Source of the DNA: Pseudohalocynthiibacter aestuariivivens | GTDB taxonomy: Bacteria > Pseudomonadota > Alphaproteobacteria > Rhodobacterales > Rhodobacteraceae | Assembly: GCF_018457175.1 (NCBI RefSeq) | Contig: NZ_JAGFNU010000001.1 | Coordinates: 496,001-560,000 of the forward strand | Length of the DNA: 64,000 bases | Direction: 5' to 3' | In this document: piece after piece, positions 50,484 through 59,986 of the stretch | Numbering within the stretch: the stretch's first letter is position 1 | How the letters are laid out: each line of letters opens with the position of its first letter | Made by a program: the position numbers and the translations under genes | The notes under the pieces: generated by a model | Databases searched by the model: none | What the model saw: the letters and a program-made list of their open reading frames with translations, nothing else | Told to the model about the DNA's origin: nothing

Positions 50484-52085
50484 ATGAGAGGCGCTGATCT
50501 ATTAGTGCAGACACTGGCGCTCGTCGGCGTCGACCGGATATTTTCCCTGTCGGGCAATCAGATCATGCCGGTTTATGATGCGTGTATTGATGCAGGCATA
50601 GAAATTATCCATACGCGTCACGAGGCGGCCGCAGTGTTTATGGCAGATGCCTACGCGCAGCTAACAGGCGGGATTGGCGTCTGTCTTGTCACCGCAGCGC
50701 CCGGTGCGGCGAACGCATTGGGCCCGCTCTACACTGCGCGCCAGTCTGAAAGCCCTGTTTTGTTACTTACTGGTGACTCGCCACTTTCACAGGATGGGCA
50801 AGGAGCCTTTCAGGAGCTTGATCAGGTTCCGATGACAGCACCCCTTACAAAGCTTTCGGTTCGGGCGAATTCAGCGATTGAGCTTGGAACCGTAATTGCA
50901 GTTGCGTTACAGACGGCTTTGTCTGGTCGGCCCGGTCCGGTGCATGTCGCGCTTCCGTCTGATGTTTTGGAGGGGGACGCGCGTGGCGCAGAGTTGCCTA
51001 ACGCGCAGGATTTACGTTCGCACCCAAACCCGATGAACGCTTCAGAGGTAACGGCCTTACTGAAGGCGCTGGCTATGGCAAAGGCCCCTTTGATTTTGTG
51101 CGGCCCCTCGATGAGTAATACGCGCGCGGGCAGCACTTTGACGAAACTGGCGGATGCAATTGATGCGCCAGTCGTTGCTATGGAAAGCCCACGTGGCCTG
51201 AATGATCCGGCGCTGGGCGATTTTGCGAAAGCTTTTGAACATGCTGATTTGATTGTCAGCTTGGGAAAACCGATAGATTTCAGTCTTGGTTTTGGGGCGT
51301 TAACTGACTCAAATTGGATCGTGATCGATCCGGAGAACGCAAAAATTGACCAGGCGAAATTGAACCTTGGGGAAAAGCTTACCTTTGCGGTTGTGGCTGA
51401 TCCGCGCGATGCGGCGTTGACGCTCATCGAAAAAGGCCCGGGCTTAAATGCCCGCAAGGATTGGCGCGCGAAAGTTGCGTCACGCCTCGCAAGGCGAAAT
51501 TTTTCCGCAGCAGATGCGAAACAGCGCGGTAAAATCACCTCTTCTGACCTCTGTATCGCGGTTCAAAAGCAGATCGCGCAAGCGGCGCAGTCAGTTGTGA
51601 TCAGTGACGGTGGTGAATTTGGCCAGTGGAGCCAGGCCTGCACAAGCCCGACCTATCGACTTATCAACGGCCCGTCCGGCGCGATTGGCGGCGCACTTTG
51701 CTACGGTGTTGCTGCAAAAAAAGCAAAATCCGATGCGACGGTTTTCGCCTTGATGGGGGATGGGACAGTCGGGTTTCACTTTGCTGAATTTGAAACAGCC
51801 GCGCGGGAAAACAGTGCCTTTATCGTTGTGATCGGCAATGACCAACGCTGGAATGCCGAGCATCAGATACAGCTGCGCGACTATGGACCTGATCGCCTGA
51901 TTGGCTGTCAGTTAAGTGACGCTCGCTATGACAAAGCCGCCGCAGCTCTGGGTGCTCATGGTGAACATGTGACCGATCTGGCAGACCTTGATGCGGCTCT
52001 GAGCCGAGCCGTGCTAAGCGGCAAAATCGCCTGCGTAAATGTGGTCATTGAAGGTTTGCCCGCCCCAAGCGGAAGTGTGCACTAA
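50484..52085 (+). CDS. thiamine-diphosphate-dependent enzyme (acetolactate synthase-like)
   Basis: A 533-residue ThDP enzyme with PYR, central and PP domains. The catalytic Glu lies in HEAAAVFMADAYAQLTG (about residue 50). The ThDP-magnesium motif GDGTVGFHFAEFETAA ends with IGNDQRWN. AAGGA precedes the ATG. Family members include acetolactate synthases, 2-hydroxyacyl lyases and sulfopyruvate or sulfoacetaldehyde-acting enzymes. The sequence does not resemble sulfoacetaldehyde acetyltransferase at its start, so a 2-oxoacid decarboxylase or synthase of unknown substrate is a safe name. It is divergent from the LysR gene and followed by a TetR gene. Confidence 0.85.
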   Translation: MRGADLLVQTLALVGVDRIFSLSGNQIMPVYDACIDAGIEIIHTRHEAAAVFMADAYAQLTGGIGVCLVTAAPGAANALGPLYTARQSESPVLLLTGDSPLSQDGQGAFQELDQVPMTAPLTKLSVRANSAIELGTVIAVALQTALSGRPGPVHVALPSDVLEGDARGAELPNAQDLRSHPNPMNASEVTALLKALAMAKAPLILCGPSMSNTRAGSTLTKLADAIDAPVVAMESPRGLNDPALGDFAKAFEHADLIVSLGKPIDFSLGFGALTDSNWIVIDPENAKIDQAKLNLGEKLTFAVVADPRDAALTLIEKGPGLNARKDWRAKVASRLARRNFSAADAKQRGKITSSDLCIAVQKQIAQAAQSVVISDGGEFGQWSQACTSPTYRLINGPSGAIGGALCYGVAAKKAKSDATVFALMGDGTVGFHFAEFETAARENSAFIVVIGNDQRWNAEHQIQLRDYGPDRLIGCQLSDARYDKAAAALGAHGEHVTDLADLDAALSRAVLSGKIACVNVVIEGLPAPSGSVH

Positions 52086-52175
52086 GGGGCAAAAGGCAAA
52101 ATCTAGGACGGAAAGTCGTTTGCGGCTGTCGTTCTGTATGGTTGCGTATTTCAGCGCTTTCAACACAAGTGTCGA

Positions 52176-52214
52176 GTTTGCTTGCGCTTCAATCCTGCGT
52201 AATGATAAGCAAAC
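52176..52214. promoter_or_regulatory. inverted repeat just before the TetR gene
   Basis: GTTTGCTT (52176-52183) and AAGCAAAC (52207-52214) are exact reverse complements with a 23-nt spacer, ending 3 nt before the ATG at 52218. Position suggests an autoregulatory operator for the TetR protein, or an RNA hairpin that hides its ribosome site. Confidence 0.4.
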
Positions 52215-52217
52215 GCC

Positions 52218-52841
52218 ATGAATGAAAATCCAAAAGGCTGGCGCGGGTCGGCAGATCTTTGGCTTGACGCAGCCTATCAATTGCTTGTGACTTCTGGTGT
52301 GGAAGCGGTGAAAATTTTACCGCTCGCAAAAGCAGTCAGGATGTCCCGTCCGAGCTTCTATTGGCACTTTGAAGACCGTGAAGCATTGCTTGATGCGTTA
52401 ATTGCGCGTTGGGATGCAAAGAATACCGGAAATCTCGTCGCTCAGACGCGGCAACATGCGGTTTCGATAGCCGAAGCATTGTTTAACCTATTCGATTGCT
52501 GGCTCGATGAGGACCTGTTTGACGCTAAGCTCGATTTTGCCATTCGAAACTGGGCACAAAGTGCGCCCAACCTGAAGACAAAACTAGAAATTGCTGATCA
52601 GACGCGGGTCAAGGCGATCACCGATATGTTCGTTCGGCATGGTTTCAACCCTTTCCAGTCTGATATTCGGGCGTCTGCAATCTATTATACACAAGTCGGG
52701 TATATCGCGATGATGGTTGAGGAACCAAAATCAAAACGGATCGAAAGAATGCCTGCCTATATTGAAACCTTTACCGGCAACTCACCAACTGAAAGTGAAA
52801 TTGCTCGGTTTAAAGCACGCCACCTGGGATCATCAAACTAG
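52218..52841 (+). CDS. TetR-family transcriptional regulator
   Basis: A 207-residue TetR/AcrR regulator. The N-terminal helix-turn-helix spans about 10-60 (LWLDAAYQLLVTSGVEAVKILPLAKAVRMSRPSFYWHFEDREALLDALI). The C-terminal ligand domain is typical in length, and WAQSAPNLKTKLEIADQTRV resembles other alphaproteobacterial TetR proteins. It follows the ThDP enzyme by 132 bp on the same strand and ends 3 nt before truA, which converges on it. The ribosome site is weak. Its target is unknown; autoregulation through 52176-52214 is possible. Confidence 0.87.
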   Translation: MNENPKGWRGSADLWLDAAYQLLVTSGVEAVKILPLAKAVRMSRPSFYWHFEDREALLDALIARWDAKNTGNLVAQTRQHAVSIAEALFNLFDCWLDEDLFDAKLDFAIRNWAQSAPNLKTKLEIADQTRVKAITDMFVRHGFNPFQSDIRASAIYYTQVGYIAMMVEEPKSKRIERMPAYIETFTGNSPTESEIARFKARHLGSSN

Positions 52842-52844
52842 CAC

Positions 52845-53630
52845 TCAAGCCGTATCGGAGATCTTTGCAAAGGGGTCCTCTTCGTATTGCACAGCAGAAA
52901 GATACAGCCCATGGGGGGGCGAGACGGGTCCGCAGGCCGAACGGTCACACGCTTCAAGTGCCAGGCGCATATCATCAGGGCTCCAACTGCCGCGCCCAAC
53001 CTGAACAAGTGATCCGACGAGGCTGCGCACTTGATTGTGCAAAAAGCTTCGGGCACGCACGTAAAACCTGAATTCCCGGCCATGCGGCAGCTCGAATTCC
53101 TCAATACGTAACTCGTCAAGCGTTTTAACAGGCGATTTCGCCTGACACATTACAGATCGAAACGTGGTAAAATCATGAAGCCCCAGCAGGTGGCCAGCGG
53201 CTTCCCGCATCGGCGCAAGCTCAAGATGTTGCGAGACTTGCCAGACCTGTCCGGCCTCAAAAGTCATAGGCGCGCGCCGATTGACAATCCGAAACAGATA
53301 TTGACGCTCAACCGCTGAAAACCTGGCGCTGAAATTGTCCTCAACTTTAGCGACATCCACAACAGCAACGGGCCAGGGTTTCAAGTGATAATTTAACGCT
53401 TCTGAAAGCCGAAACAAATCCCAGTTGCGTTTCAGATCGCAATGGGCAACCTGTCCGGTTGCATGCACGCCGCGATCCGTTCGTCCTGCCGCAACAAGGG
53501 ATGGATCATCAGCCGCCATCTTCGCCAGCGCGTCTTCCACCGTCTGTTGTACGGAAGAATGGGTTTTCTGACGTTGCCATCCGTAAAACGGGGCACCACT
53601 ATACTCAATTTTCAAGGCAAATCGGGGCAT
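52845..53630 (-). CDS. truA: tRNA pseudouridine(38-40) synthase TruA
   Basis: A 261-residue pseudouridine synthase with catalytic D52 in [13 protein letters not shown], the N-terminal [18 protein letters not shown] and the [20 protein letters not shown] motif. It isomerises uridines 38-40 in the anticodon stem-loop of many tRNAs. It starts at ATG 53630, preceded by a G-rich ribosome site. Length is normal for the family. This marks the shift from the catabolic stretch to conserved core genes. The 231 bp upstream, to the ycjX gene, holds no recognised gene. Confidence 0.96.
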   Translation of the reverse strand: MPRFALKIEYSGAPFYGWQRQKTHSSVQQTVEDALAKMAADDPSLVAAGRTDRGVHATGQVAHCDLKRNWDLFRLSEALNYHLKPWPVAVVDVAKVEDNFSARFSAVERQYLFRIVNRRAPMTFEAGQVWQVSQHLELAPMREAAGHLLGLHDFTTFRSVMCQAKSPVKTLDELRIEEFELPHGREFRFYVRARSFLHNQVRSLVGSLVQVGRGSWSPDDMRLALEACDRSACGPVSPPHGLYLSAVQYEEDPFAKISDTA

Positions 53631-53861
53631 ATCCCCCCGATAACCTTTAGGCGCAGATTTTGCAATTGAGCAGAGTCTGCATATTTTCTTTATCCTTCAA
53701 ATATCCCCGCGCGGAGCGCAATACCGCACGAAGTGCCAGAAAATGTGGCGCGGTACGCGCCTCTGTTTTGAAATTCTTCCCAAACTCTCAAATTTAACCA
53801 AAGGGTGGTTTTCACCTCTGGCTCTGCTTATCTTTCGTGATGTTAATGTGAGGTTAGCTGT

Positions 53862-55277
53862 TTGGGTATTGGTGATATTGTAGAAAGTTTGACGCGCAGC
53901 ATTGAAAATCTGAGCGCCGACGCCTCTGAAGCTTTGTTTGAACCGGTGGTGCGTCTCGGCGTGACAGGGCTGTCGCGAGCAGGGAAAACTGTTTTTATCA
54001 CGTCCCTTATTGCGAACTTGCTTGAACGTGGACGAATGCCCCAGTTGCTCGGGGCCGCTAATGGCACGATCCGGGCTGCGTACCTGCAACCACAACCGGA
54101 TGACACAGTCCCGCGCTTTGACTATGAAACACATCTCGGTGCGTTGTCCTCGTCCTCTCCGCGCTGGCCCGAAAGCACCCGCGCAGTAAGTGAACTGCGC
54201 CTGTCACTCCGCGTGCAATCTACAGGATTTCTGGGTGTGTTCTCAGGCCCCAGAACTGTGCATCTTGATATCGTGGACTATCCCGGTGAATGGCTGTTGG
54301 ATTTGGTGCTTCTCAGCAAATCCTATGAAGTGTGGTCAAAGGAAACCCTAGATAAGATTAAATCGCGTGATATGGCACAGGCCTATTTGAAGCAGGCACA
54401 AGCCGTTGATCCCAACGTTGCTTTGGATGAGCCTTCTGCTCAGAATCTCGCAGCAGGCTTTACCGAGTATCTGAAAGCAGCCCGGGAAGCAGGGTTTTCA
54501 GACTGCACGCCGGGGCGGTTTTTGCTCCCGGGCGAGTTGGAGGGCTCTCCGGTTTTGACGTTTGCGCCATTGAATAAACCAGAACGCCCGCAACGGCGTA
54601 GCCTGTGGGGTGAGATGGAAAGGCGATTTGAAGCGTATAAATCAAGCGTTATAAAGCCTTTTTTCAGAGATCACTTTTCAAAGATCGACCGTCAGGTTGT
54701 ATTGGTTGACGCGCTTGGTGCAATCCATAAAGGCCCTGAAGCCGTTGAAGATATGCGTCGTGCGATGGCCGAAGTTCTGATGGCTTTTCGACCCGGCAAA
54801 AACGGCTTCCTCGCTCAGATATTGCGCGGTAAACGGGTTGAAAAGATTTTGTTCGCCGCAACAAAGGCGGACCATCTGCACCACCGGCAGCATCCGCGTC
54901 TCACTGCAATCATGGACGCTTTGGTGCGCGACGCGCATGATCGTGCTGATTTTGCAGGGGCTGAAACGGCGGCTATGTCGATCGCCGCGCTGCGCGCGAC
55001 AGTCGAAGAAACGCTGGATCATAACGGGGAAGAGCTTGATTGTGTACGCGGCAGGTTGCTTGACGGGGGCAAACAGGCAGCTTTGTACCCGGGGGAATTG
55101 CCAGATGACACTGCCACCTTGCTGTCGCCTGCCCGCGAAGGTGCAAAAGAGTGGTTGGATGCCGACTACAAGATCATGTCCTTTGCACCTGCACCGATGA
55201 AGCTGAAACCGGGCGAAGGCCCGCCTCATATCAGGCTGGATAAGGCGGCCCAGTTTCTGTTCGGTGACAAGTTATGA
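53862..55277 (+). CDS. YcjX-like P-loop GTPase
   Basis: A 471-residue protein of the YcjX family from TTG 53862 (GAGG 8 nt upstream). It has a P-loop at about 33-45 (GVTGLSRAGKTVFI), a switch-like DIVDYPGEWLLDL region, and VDALGAIHKGPEAVEDMRRAM and FAATKADHLHH later (the last is a G4-type segment). The family is a stress-associated GTPase of unclear role in Gram-negative bacteria, often beside YcjF. Here a GNAT gene sits between the two. It overlaps the GNAT gene by 4 bp. Confidence 0.87.
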   Translation: MGIGDIVESLTRSIENLSADASEALFEPVVRLGVTGLSRAGKTVFITSLIANLLERGRMPQLLGAANGTIRAAYLQPQPDDTVPRFDYETHLGALSSSSPRWPESTRAVSELRLSLRVQSTGFLGVFSGPRTVHLDIVDYPGEWLLDLVLLSKSYEVWSKETLDKIKSRDMAQAYLKQAQAVDPNVALDEPSAQNLAAGFTEYLKAAREAGFSDCTPGRFLLPGELEGSPVLTFAPLNKPERPQRRSLWGEMERRFEAYKSSVIKPFFRDHFSKIDRQVVLVDALGAIHKGPEAVEDMRRAMAEVLMAFRPGKNGFLAQILRGKRVEKILFAATKADHLHHRQHPRLTAIMDALVRDAHDRADFAGAETAAMSIAALRATVEETLDHNGEELDCVRGRLLDGGKQAALYPGELPDDTATLLSPAREGAKEWLDADYKIMSFAPAPMKLKPGEGPPHIRLDKAAQFLFGDKL

Positions 55278-55720
55278 GCCCGGTTTTGGAAACAGCCCAG
55301 GCAAAAGATGCGCAGGAGGTTGGCCTGATTTTGCATAGTTGGCTGCAAAACACGCAATGGGTTCCAAAGCTGTACACACGAGTTGAAACAATCGGATTCG
55401 CAGATTCCATGATTGCGCGCGGCTGGGTTACGGTTGCACGCAAGCATAATGTTGCAGGGTTTCTGGCGCGTGACGCAGGGTTCGTTCACGCACTTTACCT
55501 GAGTGACGAGATGCGCGGGCAAGGCATCGGGCGGGCTTTGATCGCACGCGCCAAAGCAGAAGAAGAAATGCTGACGCTCTGGACATTTTTGGCAAACACG
55601 GACGCCCGGCAATTTTATCTACGCGAGGGATTTCAAGAAGTTACTCGCACGGATGGCTCCGGCAATGACGAAAAGCTGCCAGATATCTGTTATCAGTGGC
55701 GCACGAACGGAGAGACTTGA
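55274..55720 (+). CDS. GNAT-family N-acetyltransferase
   Basis: A 148-residue GNAT protein. The acetyl-CoA-binding motif A reads LYLSDEMRGQGIGRALIARAKAEE, with R/Q-x-x-G-x-G/A. The segment LWTFLANTDARQFYLREGFQEVTRT matches motif B. The acceptor is unknown. It is translationally coupled to the ycjX-like gene before it (4-bp overlap) and to the ycjF-like gene after it. GNAT enzymes in this neighbourhood are seen in related bacteria, which suggests a link to the YcjX/YcjF system, though none is proven. Confidence 0.87.
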   Translation: MSPVLETAQAKDAQEVGLILHSWLQNTQWVPKLYTRVETIGFADSMIARGWVTVARKHNVAGFLARDAGFVHALYLSDEMRGQGIGRALIARAKAEEEMLTLWTFLANTDARQFYLREGFQEVTRTDGSGNDEKLPDICYQWRTNGET

Positions 55721-56724
55721 TGGCAAAATCAAACGGCCCGGTACTTATCGATCTGGAAGGTCAGGTTGCAGAGGTTACACCTGCATCTGCGCCACCAGTT
55801 CCAGAGATTTTGCCATCAGGACAGGCAATGCAAACCGTTGTGTCACTGGGCGCACGTTGCCCATCCTTGCTTGCCAGATTGTTCTGGTGGCTGGTTGCTG
55901 CAATTTTTTCCTTTGCGCTTTCCGTTTGGGCTTGGGATTTCGTGCAGGGCTTGCTGGGGCGAAACGAAATTCTGGGGTATGTCGCGCTTGGCCTGACCAG
56001 CCTGTTTGTATTGGTTGTGCTGGCAATTGCTGTGCGAGAATGGGTTGGTTTTCGGCGCCTGAAACGGTTGGATCGCCTGCACAACGAGGCAACGCGTGCT
56101 TTTGCAGAAAGCGATTTAGACGCTGCCAGAGCGGTCATCGCTGGTCTGGAGCGGCTTTATTCTGGACGCCATGACCTTTCCTGGGCCCGCGAAAGACTTA
56201 GGGAACGCAAAGGCGAAGTTCTGGACGCGGACGGTTTGCTTGGACTTGCAGAGACAGAGTTGTTGGTTCCATTGGACAAGGCCGCGCGCAAAGAGATTGA
56301 AGCCGCCGCCAGACAGGTCGCGACGGTTACGGCAATCGTGCCTCTGGCATTGGCTGACCTCGTCACCGCATTGGCGTCGAACATGCGCATGATCCGGCGC
56401 ATTGCCGAAATTTATGGGGGCCGGTCCGGAACGCTTGGCAATTGGCGGCTAACGCGAACGGTACTCGCGCATCTTGTCGCGACGGGGGCTGTCGCAGTTG
56501 GGGACGACTTAATAAGTTCGGTCGCAGGGGGCGGAATGTTGTCAAAGATTTCACGTCGCTTTGGTGAGGGTATCATTAATGGTGCATTGACTGCTCGGGT
56601 TGGTGTCGCGGCGATGGAAGTTTGCCGCCCTTTGCCGTTTCAACGCGAAAAACGACCTTCGGTCACCAGTTTGGTGCAACGCGCGCTGAGTGGCGTGTTT
56701 GGCCGTGATAAGAGAAAAAAATGA
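55720..56724 (+). CDS. YcjF/DUF697-type membrane protein
   Basis: A 334-residue protein from ATG 55720, which shares one base with the GNAT stop and has GGAGAG upstream (the open frame begins at 55696). It has two hydrophobic segments near residues 45-110 (LFWWLVAAIFSFALSVWAWDF; YVALGLTSLFVLVVLAIAV) and a C-terminal DUF697 domain (RQVATVTAIVPLALADLVTALASNMRMIRRIAEIYGG). This is the YcjF/TIGR01620 family, usually linked to YcjX. Together with 53862 it forms a conserved stress-associated pair of unknown mechanism. Confidence 0.85.
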   Translation: MAKSNGPVLIDLEGQVAEVTPASAPPVPEILPSGQAMQTVVSLGARCPSLLARLFWWLVAAIFSFALSVWAWDFVQGLLGRNEILGYVALGLTSLFVLVVLAIAVREWVGFRRLKRLDRLHNEATRAFAESDLDAARAVIAGLERLYSGRHDLSWARERLRERKGEVLDADGLLGLAETELLVPLDKAARKEIEAAARQVATVTAIVPLALADLVTALASNMRMIRRIAEIYGGRSGTLGNWRLTRTVLAHLVATGAVAVGDDLISSVAGGGMLSKISRRFGEGIINGALTARVGVAAMEVCRPLPFQREKRPSVTSLVQRALSGVFGRDKRKK

Positions 56725-56957
56725 TACATATTTGGTCGCCAAATTTTCAGATCATCCCTTTCTACCTAGCCTATGGACCATTCCGAATACCGGGCGTATA
56801 ACCCCCGCATGAGACGTTTTTGCGTGATCATTATTCGAATTATATGCCCGGCGCTCTGACCCTTCGAGCCGCCGGGACATTCCGCGCGTTTTCTGGCCAA
56901 AGCCTGTCGCGCCGCCCCACCCAACATCTACGAAATTTCGTTTAAGGACCACGACGC

Positions 56958-59915
56958 ATGTGTGCCGATACACCTGACTACAAAGAAACACTGAACCTGC
57001 CGCAAACCGATTTTCCGATGCGTGCAGGCCTGCCGAAACGCGAACCCGAATGGCTGGAGCGTTGGGCAGAAATTGGTGTTTACGATCGTTTGCGCGACAA
57101 AGCTGCCGCAAAAAAGGGCAGTGATGAAGCGCGCAAACCTTTCACCCTGCATGACGGCCCCCCCTATGCCAACGGGCACCTGCACATCGGTCATGCGCTG
57201 AACAAAATCCTTAAGGATATGGTTGTGCGCAGCCAGCAGATGATGGGACGCGATGCGCGTTATATCCCCGGTTGGGACTGTCATGGTCTGCCAATCGAAT
57301 GGAAGATCGAAGAACAGTACCGCCAGAAGGGCAGCAACAAGGATGATGTCCCTGTCGTTGATTTCCGTCAGGAATGCCGTCGGTTTGCTGAAGGCTGGGT
57401 TGACATTCAGCGCGAGGAATTCAAACGCCTTGGCGTTACCGGCAACTGGGCTGACCCGTATCTGACAATGGACTTCCATGCCGAAGCGGTCATTGCGGGC
57501 GAGTTTCAGAAGTTCCTGATGAACGGCACGCTTTATCAGGGTTCAAAACCTGTGATGTGGTCACCGATTGAACAGACCGCATTGGCGGAAGCTGAGGTGG
57601 AATATCACGACAAGGAAAGCTTCACCATCTGGGTGAAGTTCAAAGTTGTCGATCCGGTTGCAGGAGACGGCGCGAAGCTCAAGAATCGCGATTTGGTTGG
57701 TTCTTATGTGGTCATCTGGACGACCACACCCTGGACAATCCCGTCGAATAAGGCTGTCGTGTTTGGCGAAGATTTCGCATACGGCCTCTATGAGGTTACA
57801 GGAACGCCTGATGAAAGTTGGGCTAATGTCGGCGACCGCTTCATCCTGGCCGACAAGCTGGCCGGCGATGTGATGACCCGTGCCCGTCTTCAAGACGATA
57901 TGTATACCCGTGTCCGTGACGTAACGGCTGAAGAGCTTTCGGGCCTTTCGCTTCAACATCCTCTCGCCGGGGCCGAAGGTGGCAATGGCGAATGGGACGA
58001 CCTGCGTGATTTCCGCGCTGCCGATTTCGTGACTGACGAAGAAGGTACCGGATTTGTGCACTGCGCCCCCTCGCACGGGATGGAGGAATACGAGCTTTAC
58101 CGTGATCTTGGTATGCTGGAACAGGTCATTACCTACAATGTGCTGGATGATGGTTCTTTCCGTTCTGAACTGCCTTTCTTTGGCGGCAAGTATATCCTTA
58201 GCCGTAAGGGTAAGGAAGGTGATGCCAACAAGGCCGTAATCGACAAGCTGATCGAGGTCGGTGGCCTGCTGGCCCGAGGCAGGATCAAGCACAGCTATCC
58301 GCATTCATGGCGCTCTAAAGCACCTGTCATCTTTAGAAATACACCGCAGTGGTTTGCTGCCATCGACCGCGAGGTTGGCGACGGGCAAGACACCTATGGT
58401 AAAACCATTCGTGAACGCGCACTGACCTCGATTGATCAGCTTGTTACATGGACACCAAAGACTGGACGCAACAGGCTGTATTCCATGATCGAAGCGCGGC
58501 CTGACTGGGTTCTGTCGCGCCAACGCGCATGGGGGGTGCCGCTGACTTGTTTTGTCAAGAAAGGCGGGCTTCCAACCGACCCCGATTTTCTGTTGCGCGA
58601 TGCTGCTGTGAATGCACGCATTGTTGCGGCATTTGAAGCAGAGGGTGCAGATGCGTGGTATGCAGAGGGTTCCAAAGAACGCTTCCTCGGAAGCGACTAC
58701 GACCACGACGAATATGTTCAGGTCTTCGATATTCTGGATGTCTGGTTTGACTCCGGCTCAACGCATGCCTTCGTTCTGCGGGATCGTGAAGACGGCTCAG
58801 AAGACGGCATTGCCGATCTTTACCTTGAAGGCACCGACCAACACCGCGGCTGGTTCCATTCTTCGATGCTGCAATCTTGCGGAACACAGGGGCGCGCACC
58901 TTATCGCGGTGTGTTGACACATGGGTTCACGCTTGATGCCAAGGGTGTCAAGATGTCTAAATCCATCGGCAATACGATTGTGCCGGAGCAAGTGGTTAAA
59001 CAATATGGCGCCGATATTTTACGCCTTTGGGTTGCGCAGTCTGATTACACAAGCGATCAGCGGATAGGTGATGAAATTCTGAAAGGTGTCGCCGACAGCT
59101 ATCGCCGCCTGCGCAACACGATGCGTTTCATGCTTGGCTCGCTTTCAGAGTTTACCGAGGCAGACCGGGTTGCAGCCGCCGATATGCCAGAGCTTGAGCG
59201 TTGGGTTCTGCACCGTCTGGCTGAACTGGATCATCAGGTGCGCACCGGATATGCGAAGTACGACTTCCAGGGGGTTTTCCAGGCGATCTTTACCTTTGCG
59301 ACGGTGGACCTGTCATCGTTCTATTTCGATATCCGCAAAGACGTGCTTTACTGTGATGGAGATAGTGATCGGCGTCGCGCGGCACGCACGGTGCTTGATA
59401 TCCTCTATCACCGACTAACAACCTGGCTCGCCCCAATTCTGACCTTTACGATGGAAGAGGTCTGGCTGGAACGGTTCCCCGGCGAAAAAAGCTCGGTACA
59501 TCTGGAAGATTTCCCTGAAACGCCCGCTGACTGGCTGGATGAGCCTCTGGCTGCAAAATGGGCCAATATCCGGCAAGTACGTCGTGTTGTGACGGCAGCC
59601 CTTGAGGTGCAGCGTCAGGACAAGGTTATTGGTGCGTCGCTAGAGGCGGCACCTGTTGTGCATGTGAATGACGCCGAAGTTCTGAGCGCGCTGAAGTCGG
59701 TTGCGTTCGAAGATATCTGCATCACCTCAGATGTTGTTCTGACCAAAGATCCAAGCCCGACCGAAGCATTCCGCTTGCCAGAGGCCGCTGGAATTGGGGT
59801 CGTTTTCGAAATGGCCGAGGGTGAAAAATGTCAGCGTTGCTGGAAAATTTTGACGGATGTTGGCAACCATTCACACCCAGGCACCTGTGCGCGGTGCGAT
59901 GAAGCACTGGGTTAG
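56958..59915 (+). CDS. ileS: isoleucyl-tRNA synthetase
   Basis: A 985-residue class I aminoacyl-tRNA synthetase. HIGH is at 76-79 (ANGHLHIGHAL), KMSKS in GVKMSKSIGNTI (about 660). The editing domain carries TTTPWTIPSNKA and the late zinc-binding Cys pairs CQRCWKI and CARCDE end the protein. It charges tRNA-Ile with isoleucine and edits valine. ATG 56958 has AAGGA 9 nt upstream. The 233-bp gap upstream contains no gene. A strong terminator follows at 59939. Length is normal for the long bacterial form. Confidence 0.97.
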   Translation: MCADTPDYKETLNLPQTDFPMRAGLPKREPEWLERWAEIGVYDRLRDKAAAKKGSDEARKPFTLHDGPPYANGHLHIGHALNKILKDMVVRSQQMMGRDARYIPGWDCHGLPIEWKIEEQYRQKGSNKDDVPVVDFRQECRRFAEGWVDIQREEFKRLGVTGNWADPYLTMDFHAEAVIAGEFQKFLMNGTLYQGSKPVMWSPIEQTALAEAEVEYHDKESFTIWVKFKVVDPVAGDGAKLKNRDLVGSYVVIWTTTPWTIPSNKAVVFGEDFAYGLYEVTGTPDESWANVGDRFILADKLAGDVMTRARLQDDMYTRVRDVTAEELSGLSLQHPLAGAEGGNGEWDDLRDFRAADFVTDEEGTGFVHCAPSHGMEEYELYRDLGMLEQVITYNVLDDGSFRSELPFFGGKYILSRKGKEGDANKAVIDKLIEVGGLLARGRIKHSYPHSWRSKAPVIFRNTPQWFAAIDREVGDGQDTYGKTIRERALTSIDQLVTWTPKTGRNRLYSMIEARPDWVLSRQRAWGVPLTCFVKKGGLPTDPDFLLRDAAVNARIVAAFEAEGADAWYAEGSKERFLGSDYDHDEYVQVFDILDVWFDSGSTHAFVLRDREDGSEDGIADLYLEGTDQHRGWFHSSMLQSCGTQGRAPYRGVLTHGFTLDAKGVKMSKSIGNTIVPEQVVKQYGADILRLWVAQSDYTSDQRIGDEILKGVADSYRRLRNTMRFMLGSLSEFTEADRVAAADMPELERWVLHRLAELDHQVRTGYAKYDFQGVFQAIFTFATVDLSSFYFDIRKDVLYCDGDSDRRRAARTVLDILYHRLTTWLAPILTFTMEEVWLERFPGEKSSVHLEDFPETPADWLDEPLAAKWANIRQVRRVVTAALEVQRQDKVIGASLEAAPVVHVNDAEVLSALKSVAFEDICITSDVVLTKDPSPTEAFRLPEAAGIGVVFEMAEGEKCQRCWKILTDVGNHSHPGTCARCDEALG

Positions 59916-59938
59916 AAATCGATTGCACAAGATTTGGA

Positions 59939-59972
59939 ACGCCCCGGCCCTTGCGCCGGGGCGTTTTGTTTT
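59939..59972 (+). terminator. rho-independent terminator after ileS
   Basis: ACGCCCCGG (59939-59947) and CCGGGGCGT (59956-59964) form a perfect 9-bp stem with an 8-nt loop, followed by TTTGTTTT. This is a textbook intrinsic terminator for ileS. Confidence 0.92.
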
Positions 59973-59986
59973 GCGATGATGCGCCT

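Noticed and set aside
48705-52085. Naming the ThDP enzyme sulfoacetaldehyde acetyltransferase
   Set aside because: Its N-terminus and length do not match that enzyme as I know it; only the sulfite-related neighbours suggested it.
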